This document shows positions 29,044 to 37,495 of a DNA stretch of 64,000 bases, piece after piece. The position numbers and the translations under genes are program-made. How positions within the stretch are numbered: the first letter of the stretch is position 1; each line of letters starts with the position of its first letter. The notes beneath the pieces are model-generated. The model saw only the letters and a program-made list of their open reading frames with translations, made no database searches and was not told the DNA's origin. This DNA comes from Ruegeria halocynthiae (GTDB lineage Bacteria > Pseudomonadota > Alphaproteobacteria > Rhodobacterales > Rhodobacteraceae). The stretch is from contig NZ_JQEZ01000007.1 of the NCBI RefSeq assembly GCF_000743705.1, forward strand, positions 62,001 through 126,000. The letters are read 5' to 3'.

Positions 29044-29876
29044 TTGAACTTTGCAATCATGTCTTTGATGCCCGGGATGGTTTCGATCTGATAGGCATGT
29101 GTCGGTTGGAAATATTGCACCAGAGAGCGCTGGGTCAGCCCGCCGAGGATGGTGAAGTAATACATCTCGTACCCCGGCAAAACGCAGCAGGGGTGATAGC
29201 CCTTGTCGATGCAGATCGTTGAGCCGTCGACGATGTGATAGGCATCACCCGGCTCGTTATCTTCACGTTGCAGCATCTGCAGGCCCGACCCCCAGTTGGG
29301 TTTGAAACGGAAATTATAGGTCTCATCATGGCGGGTTTCATCGGGCAGGCGGTTGGTGTCGTGCTTGTGGCTGGGAAAACCCGACCAGCCGCCCTGGCCA
29401 ACTGTAAACAATTCGCTGACCAGCAGACGACCGACCTTGTCCTGCTGTTTCTGGCCCAGGATATGCTTGATCTTGCGATGGGTTTTGGTGTCGTCGCTGC
29501 CGTATTGGACAAGGTCATGTTTACGAACATCGAACGGGTCCAGCACCTTGTCGTATTTCGCACCGGCGATGAACACTTCAGCCTCATCCGACAGGCAGAC
29601 CAACAGAGCTTCGGCACCGACCGGTACATAGACACCTTCCGGCTCGCCGTCCCAGACATCCTCGCCCCGATTGCCCAGACTGTCGAAGCGGACGCCTTCA
29701 ATTTCGACATCGACACTGCCGGTTGCGGGCACGATGCAGGTTTCGTACCCCGGCACCTGATATTCGAACGCCTCACCCTTTTTCAGTTTGACGATGTTGA
29801 AGTAATTCAGCGGCACCGTCGGGTCGTCGGCATCGACAATGGGTTTGTTCTGATTGTCATAGGGCGCGATATGCAT
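29040..29876 (-). CDS. Second IolB-family (5-deoxy-glucuronate isomerase-like) protein
   Basis: 278 residues of bicupin type. Metal ligands are kept (WSGFPSHKHD, then DETYNFRFKP, CIDKGYHPCC), but the surrounding sequence is unlike the iolB product at 26630: NRLPDETRHDETYN replaces the usual YLEETYYHR, and the tail QYFQPTHAYQIETIPGIKD is different. It lies between iolC and the aldolase in one minus-strand operon, nine bases from iolC. It could handle an epimer of the deoxy-uronate or be a functional duplicate. Confidence 0.8.
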   Translation of the reverse strand: MHIAPYDNQNKPIVDADDPTVPLNYFNIVKLKKGEAFEYQVPGYETCIVPATGSVDVEIEGVRFDSLGNRGEDVWDGEPEGVYVPVGAEALLVCLSDEAEVFIAGAKYDKVLDPFDVRKHDLVQYGSDDTKTHRKIKHILGQKQQDKVGRLLVSELFTVGQGGWSGFPSHKHDTNRLPDETRHDETYNFRFKPNWGSGLQMLQREDNEPGDAYHIVDGSTICIDKGYHPCCVLPGYEMYYFTILGGLTQRSLVQYFQPTHAYQIETIPGIKDMIAKFK

Positions 29877-29885
29877 TGGATACTC

Positions 29886-30866
29886 CTACGGGGTCGGGCT
29901 GGGATGATCGGTAAGGAACGCGTCCAACTCGGATGTGGTGGGCATGGCAGGCGCGCAGCCGGGTTGGGACACCACGATCGAAGCACAGGCAGAGCCGCGC
30001 ATGACTGCGTCTTTCAAAGAATGCCCCGCCGCGACCGAGGCCAGCAGCCCGGCCATGAAACTGTCGCCCGCGCCATTGGGTTTGACGGCGGTGACCGGAT
30101 AGATGCCTGTGTGAATCTCTTGCCCGTCGGTCAGGGTGATCGCGCCTTTTTCACCCATCTTGTAGATGACGATACGGCCGGGTTTTTCGGCCAGCTCTCT
30201 GGCCTTGGCAAAACCTTTTTCGATGCCACCGGCCATAAAGCCGAACTCTTCATCATTGCCAACGATCAGGTCACATGCGTCACCCGCGCGCGACAGCACG
30301 TCGGCGGCCACCTGCGCGGAGGGCCAGCTATAGGGGCGATAGTCGATGTCGAAGATCACCGGCAACTCGGCCTTGCGGGCGTTGTCGAAGGCCCGGAACG
30401 TGGCGCTGCGGGACGGTTCGGCGGCAAATACAGTCCCGGCCGAGATCAGTGCGGTGAATGCGTCATAGTCGACCCTGTCCATATCCTCTTCAGTGACCTG
30501 AAAATCGACAGCGCCGTTGCGATAGATGACGTTCTGGAAATCCTCGGCCCGGCTTTCGTAGACCGCCAGCGACATGCGATATTCACCGCCCACCACGCGA
30601 ATATGCGAGGTATCGACGCCGTAGTGGCGCAGCCGGTTCACGCAAAAGCGGCCAATCGCATCGTCCGAGACCGAGGTGACCAAGGCCGCCTGACTGCCCA
30701 GTTTGACCAGACCCGCGCAGATATTCGCGGACGATCCGCCCAGATCGGCGTGAAACGTATCGGCGTCCTCGCTTTTGACGCCAACCGGGTCTGCGTACAG
30801 GTCCATGCCAGCCCGCCCCAGAACGGCGAAACGGTTTCCTTTGATACCGTCCATCAAAGCGCTCAC
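29886..30866 (-). CDS. iolC: 5-dehydro-2-deoxygluconokinase (IolC), PfkB family
   Basis: Phosphorylates 2-deoxy-5-keto-gluconate. PfkB sugar kinase features include GRAGMDLYAD near the N-terminus, GGSSANICAGLVKLGSQAALVTSVSDD, and the anion-hole/catalytic PNGAGDSFMAGLL near residue 265. The frame is open to 31004, but GGAGGA at 30873-30878 sits six bases before a GTG at 30866, the preferred start (326 residues); ATG 30854 is an alternative. First gene of the iolC-iolB2-iolJ unit, with operator 3 upstream. Confidence 0.9.
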   Translation of the reverse strand: MSALMDGIKGNRFAVLGRAGMDLYADPVGVKSEDADTFHADLGGSSANICAGLVKLGSQAALVTSVSDDAIGRFCVNRLRHYGVDTSHIRVVGGEYRMSLAVYESRAEDFQNVIYRNGAVDFQVTEEDMDRVDYDAFTALISAGTVFAAEPSRSATFRAFDNARKAELPVIFDIDYRPYSWPSAQVAADVLSRAGDACDLIVGNDEEFGFMAGGIEKGFAKARELAEKPGRIVIYKMGEKGAITLTDGQEIHTGIYPVTAVKPNGAGDSFMAGLLASVAAGHSLKDAVMRGSACASIVVSQPGCAPAMPTTSELDAFLTDHPSPTP

Positions 30867-30913
30867 GTCATGTCCTCCGGCAAAATGGGGTCGGCAAAGT
30901 TTGGACCTTGCGT

Positions 30914-30925
30914 TGAATCGATTCA
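30914..30925. promoter_or_regulatory. 12-bp palindrome TGAATCGATTCA beside operator 3
   Basis: An exact palindrome in the iolC/MocA divergent region, 14 bases from the TTGCAACCGGTTGCAA site. Spacing and symmetry are those of a second LacI/GntR-type site. Nothing in the sequence identifies its regulator. Confidence 0.4.
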
Positions 30926-30938
30926 CACGATACTGATT

Positions 30939-30954
30939 TTGCAACCGGTTGCAA
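30939..30954. promoter_or_regulatory. LacI-type operator 3 (iolC / MocA divergent promoter region)
   Basis: A perfect TTGCAACCGGTTGCAA palindrome, identical to operator 1, placed between the minus-strand iolC operon (start 30866) and the plus-strand oxidoreductase operon (start 30979). One site can repress both directions. It lies 25 bases before ATG 30979. Confidence 0.85.
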
Positions 30955-30978
30955 ATGATATGTTCGGAGCCGTGGCAG

Positions 30979-32082
30979 ATGCCTGAAATCGGAATTGGAA
31001 TCATAGGTGGCGGCTATATGGGCAAAGCTCATTCCGTTGCCATGTCGGCGGTGGGGGCGGTGTTCAACACAGCGCTGCGCCCGCGTCTTGAGATGATATG
31101 CGCCTCGAATCCGGACAGCGCGGAACGGTATAGGGCCGCCTATGGTTTCCACCGCGCGACCGGCGATTGGCGTGTGCTGGTCAACGACCCGAAGGTCGAG
31201 GCCATCGTCATCGCCTCGCCCCAGACAACGCATCGACAGATCGCCGAGGCGGGTTTTGCGCTGGGCAAGCCGGTGCTGTGCGAAAAGCCGTTGGGCGCGT
31301 CGCTTGAGGACGGTCAGGCGATGGTCGACGCGGCCGAGGCCGCCGGGGTGACCAATATGGTTGGGTTCAACTATATCCGCACACCGGCAACCCAATTTGC
31401 GCGGCAGTTGATTGCCAATGGCGATATCGGGGATATCACCTGGTTCCGGGGCGAACATACCGAGGATTTCTATGCCGACCCTCAGGCCCCGGCCACGTGG
31501 CGCACCACGGGGATGGCAAACGGCACAATCGGCGATCTTGCCCCGCATATGGTCAATGGTGCGCTTGCTTTGATCGGGTCGATCACCGCAGTCATGGCCG
31601 AAGTGGAAACTGTTCATCACACCCGTCCCGGTGGCACGGTGACCAATGATGACCATGCCCAGATCATGTGCCGGTTCGCGAATGGCGCGATGGGCAATAT
31701 CTATGTCAGCCGCATCGCGACCGGACGCAAGATGGGCTACGCCTATGAGATTTCGGGCACCAAGGGCGCGATCCGGTTCGATCAGGAAGATCAGAACGCC
31801 CTGTGGTTCTATCGCCACGACGGCCCCGAAGCGCAGCGTGGCTTCACCAAAATCCTGACCGGCCCGGCCCACCCGGATTATGAACCGTTCTGTCAGGGCC
31901 CGGGGCATGGCACCGGCTATCAGGACCAGATCATCATCGAGGCCAAGGATTTCCTGCAGGCCATCCATACCGGCAAAGCGATCTGGCCCACCTTCCGCGA
32001 TGGGCATGAGGTCAACCGCGTGCTGGCCGCCGCATTGGCCTCGTCCGACCAGCGGCAATGGCAGGACATCAGCGATTTCTGA
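30979..32082 (+). CDS. Gfo/Idh/MocA family oxidoreductase (putative inositol dehydrogenase paralogue 1)
   Basis: 367 residues: Rossmann IGIIGGGYMGKAHS at the start, then VIASPQTTHRQIAEAGFALGKPVLCEKPLGASL (EKP motif), a region GTIGDLAPHMVNGALALIG with the catalytic Asp-x-x-x-His arrangement, and the long C-terminal sheet. Start at ATG 30979; an earlier ATG would overlap operator 3. With the following gene it forms a LacI-controlled pair. Likely roles are scyllo-, D-chiro- or keto-inositol interconversion; not resolvable. Confidence 0.82.
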   Translation: MPEIGIGIIGGGYMGKAHSVAMSAVGAVFNTALRPRLEMICASNPDSAERYRAAYGFHRATGDWRVLVNDPKVEAIVIASPQTTHRQIAEAGFALGKPVLCEKPLGASLEDGQAMVDAAEAAGVTNMVGFNYIRTPATQFARQLIANGDIGDITWFRGEHTEDFYADPQAPATWRTTGMANGTIGDLAPHMVNGALALIGSITAVMAEVETVHHTRPGGTVTNDDHAQIMCRFANGAMGNIYVSRIATGRKMGYAYEISGTKGAIRFDQEDQNALWFYRHDGPEAQRGFTKILTGPAHPDYEPFCQGPGHGTGYQDQIIIEAKDFLQAIHTGKAIWPTFRDGHEVNRVLAAALASSDQRQWQDISDF

Positions 32083-32118
32083 TCGTTTAACGACAAATTC
32101 TGAAGAGAGACAAAGACC

Positions 32119-33252
32119 ATGGCAAAGCTGAAATGGGGCATGATTGGCGGTGGTGAAGGCAGCCAGATCGGACCCGCCCACCGTCTGGGGGCGCAGGCGG
32201 ACGGGAAGTTCGAATTCGCCGCAGGCGCGCTGGATCACCGCCCCGAGGTGGGGCGGGATTACGCGCAGCGGTTGGGCGTTGCCGCTGACCGTGCCTATGG
32301 CAACTGGCAGGACATGCTGGCCGGTGAAAAGGATCGCGATGACCGGATTGATCTGGTGACAATTGCCACCCCGAACGCCACCCATTTCGAGATATCCAAG
32401 GCGTTTCTTGAGGCCGGGTTCAACGTGCTGTGCGAAAAGCCGATGACCATGACCGTGGAAGAGGGCGAGGAGATCGTGCGCGTGGCCGAAGCCTCGGGTC
32501 GGATATGCGCGGTGAACTATTGCTATTCGGCCTATCCGATGGTGCGGCAGGCGCGGGCCATGGTGCGGGCGGGGGATATCGGCAAGGTGCGGCTGGTGGT
32601 GACCAATTTCAGCCACGGCCACCACGGCGACGCCACCGATGCCGACAACCCGCGTGTGCGCTGGCGTTATGATCCGGCGATGGCGGGTGTGTCCGGCCAG
32701 TTCGCCGATTGCGGCATTCACGCGCTGCACATGGCCAGTTTCATCTGTGACGATGAGGTCAAAACTCTGTCCGCCGACATGGCCTCGACCATTTCAAGTC
32801 GCGAGCTGGAGGATGACGCCATGGTCAACTTCCGGATGGAGGGTGGCACGGTTGGCCGTCTTTGGACCTCATCCATTGCCATCGGGCGGCAGCACGGATT
32901 CGACATTCAGGTCTTTGGCGAAACCGGCGGTCTGTGCTGGGCGTCCGAGCAGCCCAATCAACTGATCTATACCCCGGTTGGCGGGCGCACGCAGATCGTC
33001 GAGAAAGGTGAAGGCGGGCTGCATGACGAGGTTCAGCGCCTGTCGCGCGTTGCCATCGCTCACCCCGAGGGCTTTCCGCTGGCTGTGGCCAATATCTATT
33101 GCGATCTGGCCGATGCGATCCGGGGCGAAATCCGTGACGGGCTGCCGGGTGCATCGGATGGTGTCCGGTCGATTGCCGCAGTACATGCCGCCGTGGCGTC
33201 GGGTAAAGAGGACGGCGCCTGGAAAGACGCGCGCCCGCCCATGTTCCGCTGA
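32119..33252 (+). CDS. Gfo/Idh/MocA family oxidoreductase (putative inositol dehydrogenase paralogue 2)
   Basis: 377 residues: GMIGGGEGSQIGPAHRLGA nucleotide-binding region, LVTIATPNATHFEISKAFLEAGFNVLCEKPMTMT, FNFSHGHHGDA-like segment around residue 175, and catalytic GQFADCGIHALHMASFI. It is distinct from the gene before it and from iolG, so the locus encodes three members of this family. Preceded by GAGAGAC. Convergent with lacI; their ends abut (33252/33253). Confidence 0.82.
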   Translation: MAKLKWGMIGGGEGSQIGPAHRLGAQADGKFEFAAGALDHRPEVGRDYAQRLGVAADRAYGNWQDMLAGEKDRDDRIDLVTIATPNATHFEISKAFLEAGFNVLCEKPMTMTVEEGEEIVRVAEASGRICAVNYCYSAYPMVRQARAMVRAGDIGKVRLVVTNFSHGHHGDATDADNPRVRWRYDPAMAGVSGQFADCGIHALHMASFICDDEVKTLSADMASTISSRELEDDAMVNFRMEGGTVGRLWTSSIAIGRQHGFDIQVFGETGGLCWASEQPNQLIYTPVGGRTQIVEKGEGGLHDEVQRLSRVAIAHPEGFPLAVANIYCDLADAIRGEIRDGLPGASDGVRSIAAVHAAVASGKEDGAWKDARPPMFR

Positions 33253-34251
33253 TCAGAGGCGGGGCCGCAATGTGCCCCGCTCAATCACCCGGCACGGGAA
33301 TATTCGCGCTTCGGGATAGCGCGTGGGATCTTTCAGCATTTCTTCCACCAGATCGACGGATGAGGTAATGATCTGCTTGATCGGCTGATGGATCGTGGTC
33401 AGGTTTACGCTTTCCCAGCGCGACATTTCCATGTCGTTCAGACCAATGATCCCGATATCCTTGCCCGGTTTCAACCCGTTGTCAGACAGTGACGAAAGCG
33501 CGCCAATCGACAGGATATCATCGCCGCAGAAATAGCCATCGGCCGGGGTTCCCTTCAGCAGGCGCAGCATTTCGGCGCGCCCGGCCTCGAAGGAATAATT
33601 GTCTGCGAATGAGTGGGACACTTCCAGGTCGGAATGATTCTCGACCTCTTCCATAAAGCCGCGATACCGGTCCATGGCCGAGGTGGCATTTTTGGGGCCG
33701 CCCAAATACCCGACACGCTTATACCCGCGGGCCAGCAATTCCCGGGCGGCCATGCGCCCGCATTCGACGTTGTCGATCCCCACAACGTGAACCTCGGGCG
33801 ATGTGGCTGAACGCCCGAAGGTATGCACCACCGGCACGCCCGCGTCATGGAACGCTTTGGCAAAGCTGGGCGGCAGGGTTGATGAGGCGACGATGGCGGC
33901 ATCCACCGAATATTGCCGCAGCATCCGCACCGAATTGGCGGGCTCGGTCTCGTCGGTCAAGTTGACGATAAGCGGTCGCAATCCCCGTTCCTGCAACGCG
34001 CGGGTGAACTGGTCGAAAACCTCAAGGAAAATCGGGTTGTGAAAGTTGTTGGAAATCAGCCCGATCAATTTCGTCCGCCCGGTCGTCAGGGACGAGGCCA
34101 GCGCATTGGGACTGTAGCCCAATTCCTGCGCCGCTTTTTCAACCTTGCTGCGGGTTTTGGCGGATACGGACGCGCCTTCGGTAAAAGTCCGCGACACGGC
34201 CGAGCGTGACACACCGGCCAGCGCGGCGACGTCTTTCAGTGTGACACTCAT
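33253..34251 (-). CDS. LacI family transcriptional regulator, probable repressor of the iol locus
   Basis: 332 residues. HTH TLKDVAALAGVSRSAVSRTF, hinge GYSPNALASSL, then a periplasmic-binding-like effector domain (LIGLISNNFHNPIFLEVFDQF, YFCGDDILSIGAL, IGLNDMEMSRWESVNLTTIHQP). It borders the inositol genes, and an operator-like TTGCAATCGGTTGCAA lies 76 bases before its start, suggesting autoregulation. The inducer is presumably an inositol-pathway intermediate; this is inference. Confidence 0.88.
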   Translation of the reverse strand: MSVTLKDVAALAGVSRSAVSRTFTEGASVSAKTRSKVEKAAQELGYSPNALASSLTTGRTKLIGLISNNFHNPIFLEVFDQFTRALQERGLRPLIVNLTDETEPANSVRMLRQYSVDAAIVASSTLPPSFAKAFHDAGVPVVHTFGRSATSPEVHVVGIDNVECGRMAARELLARGYKRVGYLGGPKNATSAMDRYRGFMEEVENHSDLEVSHSFADNYSFEAGRAEMLRLLKGTPADGYFCGDDILSIGALSSLSDNGLKPGKDIGIIGLNDMEMSRWESVNLTTIHQPIKQIITSSVDLVEEMLKDPTRYPEARIFPCRVIERGTLRPRL

Positions 34252-34326
34252 GATCGGGACCCGGGGTTTTGGATGAGGTTGGTACAGGATTTCATGGGGA
34301 TGATATTATGCACCGCCGCACAAAAC

Positions 34327-34342
34327 TTGCAATCGGTTGCAA
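34327..34342. promoter_or_regulatory. LacI-type operator 4 (upstream of the lacI-family gene)
   Basis: TTGCAATCGGTTGCAA, a one-base variant of the perfect palindrome. It lies 75 bases before the lacI-family start on the minus strand and about 140 bases before the serine hydrolase gene on the plus strand. It supports autoregulation and could also bring the hydrolase under the same control. The rest of the 232-base gap (34252-34483) shows no other feature. Confidence 0.75.
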
Positions 34343-34483
34343 GGGTACCTGCCGGATGACGCAGGGTTCAGGACGTTTGGGCATATGCTGGGCGGCTTGA
34401 CCTGCCGCAATAGTCTGGTTGAAATGAACAAGTCGGTTCAACCACTGATTTTCCTTCGTTCCACAGACAGCAAGGACATTCGC

Positions 34484-35794
34484 ATGAAGCACTTTCAAAG
34501 CACAATCCTATCGTTCAGCATAGCAATCTGCGCCCTTGTCCATCCGGCGCTTGGGCAGGAGGGCGTCATGCAGGGTGTTCCTGCCAGTGCGGACAGTCAG
34601 GTCACGCTGATGAACCAGGCGATTGCGCCTTATTCCCGCTGGGGTTTCCGCAACATGAGCGTTCAGTCGTCGGTGATGGTGCCCAGGGGCGGGCCAATCG
34701 TAGACATACCCTATGGCGATCCGATCGACATCGAGCCGCTTGAATTCGAACATGACGGCAAACGGATGACCGTGCTCGACGCGCTGGAGGCCGAGAACAC
34801 CGACGGGTTTATCGTCATCAAGAACGGTAAGATCGTGTACGAGCGGTATTTCGGCGGCTTTCAGGCAAACAGCCACCATCTGTGGGCCTCGTCGACCAAA
34901 TCGTTGATCTCGATGGCGGCGGGGATTCTGATGGCCGATGGCAGGCTGGACCCACAAGAAAAGATCAAGGTGTACATACCGGAATTGGCCGATGGTGCCT
35001 TTGCAGATTTGACCGTTCAGCAGGTCATGAACATGGTCAGCGCCCTAAACTATTCCGAAGATTATGCCGACCTGCGCCCCGGGACGGTCCATTATGAGTA
35101 CTTCCGCCGACTGGGTCTTACCCCGGCTTTTGATCTGATGCAGGTCGACCCGCAGACCGACAGCACGCCCCGCAGCACGTTGGAGTTCCTGCCGCAGTTC
35201 GAAGGAAACCCGGATCTGGAGCCGAGTTATGTCTTCGAATACCACTCGCCCAATGTGGATGTGATCGGCTGGCTTATCGCGCGGATCAGTGGCATGCCCC
35301 TGAACGAGTTCGTGTCCGAAAACATCTGGTCGAAAATCGGGGCCGAACACGACGCTTATTTCACCACCGATGTCGGGTTTGTTCCGATTGCGACCGGGGG
35401 GTTCAATACCACGCTGCGCGACTTTGCCCGGTTTGGGCTTGCCGTTCTGGACGGAGGCACGTTTAACGGTGTCCGCGTCTTCCCCGAGGAATACACCTTA
35501 AGTATTCAGGCCGCCACGGACGAAGAAATCACCTTTACCGATCGCTCGGCCTATAAGGGCGAGGGGTCAGCCAGCTACGACGCGTTGCTGCAGGCATATC
35601 GAAATTTCTGGTGGATTCACGATCGCGCCAAGGGCGTGTTCACAGCGCGGGGCGTTTACGGGCAGGTGTTGTATGTTGACCGCACCAGCAACACCGTCAT
35701 CGCCACATTCTCTAGCGCGCCGACCGCTTCCAACGCGCAACGGCCAGAAAATCACGCCAAGATGGCGGCCATGAAGCTGATATCCGAGATGTAA
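34484..35794 (+). CDS. Exported serine hydrolase, beta-lactamase/class C (EstB-like) family
   Basis: 436 residues from ATG 34484. Signal peptide MKHFQSTILSFSIAICALVHPALG. Catalytic SxxK is STKS in HLWASSTKSLISMAAG (near residue 140); the Tyr motif is probably VFEYHSPNVDVIGWL. Length and motifs suit the 6-aminohexanoate-dimer hydrolase/class C branch, so the substrate need not be a beta-lactam. A longer frame from 34337 would overlap operator 4 and lacks a signal peptide at its start. Confidence 0.82.
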   Translation: MKHFQSTILSFSIAICALVHPALGQEGVMQGVPASADSQVTLMNQAIAPYSRWGFRNMSVQSSVMVPRGGPIVDIPYGDPIDIEPLEFEHDGKRMTVLDALEAENTDGFIVIKNGKIVYERYFGGFQANSHHLWASSTKSLISMAAGILMADGRLDPQEKIKVYIPELADGAFADLTVQQVMNMVSALNYSEDYADLRPGTVHYEYFRRLGLTPAFDLMQVDPQTDSTPRSTLEFLPQFEGNPDLEPSYVFEYHSPNVDVIGWLIARISGMPLNEFVSENIWSKIGAEHDAYFTTDVGFVPIATGGFNTTLRDFARFGLAVLDGGTFNGVRVFPEEYTLSIQAATDEEITFTDRSAYKGEGSASYDALLQAYRNFWWIHDRAKGVFTARGVYGQVLYVDRTSNTVIATFSSAPTASNAQRPENHAKMAAMKLISEM

Positions 35795-35878
35795 GCCTAA
35801 GTTGAAAACCGGGGTGGTAACGGGCTGAAGACCGTGGCGTCAGCTGCGGTCGATTGAACCGGCGTCGGATCAAAGGGT

Positions 35879-36820
35879 TTACTTCACGGCCGGAGAGAAC
35901 CGCTTGCGGTATTCGCCCGGCGACAGGCCGACGATTTTGTGAAACATGCGGCGAAACGCCGAGATATCCAGATAGCCAACTTCGTGCGCAATGGTGTCAA
36001 TGCTGGCCTGTGACAGCTCCAGCCGCTCGCGCGCTTTGGCGATGCGCAATTGCTGCACATACTCTGACGGGCTAAACCCGGTGGCGGCCTGAAACCGCCG
36101 CCCGAAAGTGCGCAGTTCAAGCTGCGCGGCCTCTGCAAGCTCCCGCACGGACACCGTATGGGCATAGCGGGATTGCACCCAGTGTTGGGCCCGCAGGATC
36201 GCCGTGTCACCATGGGCAAGGTTGGGCGAAAACGAGCTGTAAAAGCTCTGCGCGCGTTCGCCCGGGTCGATCAGAAAGAACCGCGCCACCTTGAGCATCA
36301 GGGCAGGGCCCATGAACCGCGCGATCAGCCGCAGACCCAGATCGGTCCAGGCCATCAACCCGCCTGCGGTGATCACATCGCCATCATCGACCACCAGACG
36401 ATCCGCCTGAAGGTGAACGGCCGGAAACCGGTTGGCGAACTCCGGGGCCAGCGCCCAATGTGTCGTGGCCTGCCGACCGTCCAAAAGGCCCGAGGCCGCC
36501 AGGGGAAAGGCCCCGGCACAGATCGAACAGATCAGCGCCCCCTGCCTGTGGTGGTGCTGTACCCAGGCGACCAGTTGCCGCTCGGTCGCGCCCTCAACCC
36601 TTTGCCCCAACGCGGGGGGCAGGATCAGCGCGCGCAGGGCGCTGCCGTGCGCCGGGAAATTACTGATGGTTTCGGTTTCCATCGGGCTGATCTGCGTGGC
36701 CTGATCTTGTTGAAAGCGGTTGGCGACAGCAAACAGGTCCTGCAAGCCATATATGGCGGCGCTTTGTGATCCGGGATAGGCCGCAAGGCCGACCCTGATG
36801 GGGTTGGTTCCGGTTTTCAT
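35879..36820 (-). CDS. GlxA family transcriptional regulator (DJ-1/PfpI-like domain plus AraC HTH)
   Basis: 313 residues. Residues 8-190 form a class I glutamine amidotransferase-like/DJ-1 domain with an ICSICAGAFPLAASGLL nucleophile-elbow segment. Residues 210-310 are the AraC double HTH: VRELAEAAQLELRTFGRRFQAATG, then IAHEVGYLDISAFRRMF. It is divergent from an isochorismatase-family hydrolase gene 98 bases away and probably regulates it. Confidence 0.9.
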   Translation of the reverse strand: MKTGTNPIRVGLAAYPGSQSAAIYGLQDLFAVANRFQQDQATQISPMETETISNFPAHGSALRALILPPALGQRVEGATERQLVAWVQHHHRQGALICSICAGAFPLAASGLLDGRQATTHWALAPEFANRFPAVHLQADRLVVDDGDVITAGGLMAWTDLGLRLIARFMGPALMLKVARFFLIDPGERAQSFYSSFSPNLAHGDTAILRAQHWVQSRYAHTVSVRELAEAAQLELRTFGRRFQAATGFSPSEYVQQLRIAKARERLELSQASIDTIAHEVGYLDISAFRRMFHKIVGLSPGEYRKRFSPAVK

Positions 36821-36918
36821 TTGTCCGATCTAGCGCGTTTTATGTCCGATGCGCCAATCAAGAAAGGGCGAGCCATGCGCTAAATAACCAACTGAGACAG
36901 CCAGCAACGGAGACCAAG

Positions 36919-37470
36919 ATGGCCAAATCCGCATTGATCCTGATCGACATCCAAAAGGACTACTTCCCCGGCGGGAAATGGGAGCTGCACCAGATCGAGC
37001 AGACCGCAGCCAACGCTGCCCGCATTCTGGGGCAGGCCCGCACGGCGGATCAGATGATCGTTCACGTGCATCACGAGTTTCAGATCGAAAACCCGCCCTT
37101 CTTTGAAGCGGGCACACCGGGGGCGGAATTTCACCCTTCTGTCCAGCCGCAAGAGGGCGAGCACAAGGTGCTCAAGCATTATGTGAACGCGTTTCGCGAC
37201 ACCAATCTGCAATCACTGCTGGAACAGAACGGTGTGACAGATGTGACCATCGTCGGGGATATGAGCCACATGTGTATCGACGCGGCCGCCAGAAATGCCG
37301 CCGATATCGGGCTGAATGTCACCGTCGTTGAAGATGCCTGCTCATCCCGCGATCTCGAATTCAACGGTGATGTCATCGCAGCGGAACAAGTGCACAAAGC
37401 GTATATGTCCGCGCTGTCTTTTGCCTATGCCAAAGTTGTGACAACCACCGATTATCTGGCTTCGGTATAA
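36919..37470 (+). CDS. Cysteine hydrolase of the isochorismatase family
   Basis: 183 residues with all three catalytic positions: Asp in LILIDIQKDYFPGG, Lys in HKVLKHYVNAF, Cys in DMSHMCIDAAARNAADIG near residue 118. Members hydrolyse isochorismate, nicotinamide or N-carbamoyl compounds; the substrate here is unknown. A GlxA-type regulator is divergent from it, and a GST follows, forming a small stress- or metabolite-responsive unit. Confidence 0.88.
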   Translation: MAKSALILIDIQKDYFPGGKWELHQIEQTAANAARILGQARTADQMIVHVHHEFQIENPPFFEAGTPGAEFHPSVQPQEGEHKVLKHYVNAFRDTNLQSLLEQNGVTDVTIVGDMSHMCIDAAARNAADIGLNVTVVEDACSSRDLEFNGDVIAAEQVHKAYMSALSFAYAKVVTTTDYLASV

Positions 37471-37495
37471 CTCTAGTGAACTTTCGGAACTCAAA

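Noticed and set aside
29235..30986. 583-residue open frame on the plus strand opposite iolC and the second IolB
   Set aside because: Antisense shadow of GC-rich genes; Arg/His/Gly-rich composition without motifs, while the minus strand encodes clear families.
30868..32730. 620-residue minus-strand open frame opposite the MocA genes
   Set aside because: Shadow frame; the plus strand has Rossmann and EKP motifs in the right order.
34484..35794. Antibiotic resistance beta-lactamase
   Set aside because: The SxxK motif and length fit broad class C-like hydrolases and esterases; nothing indicates beta-lactam cleavage.
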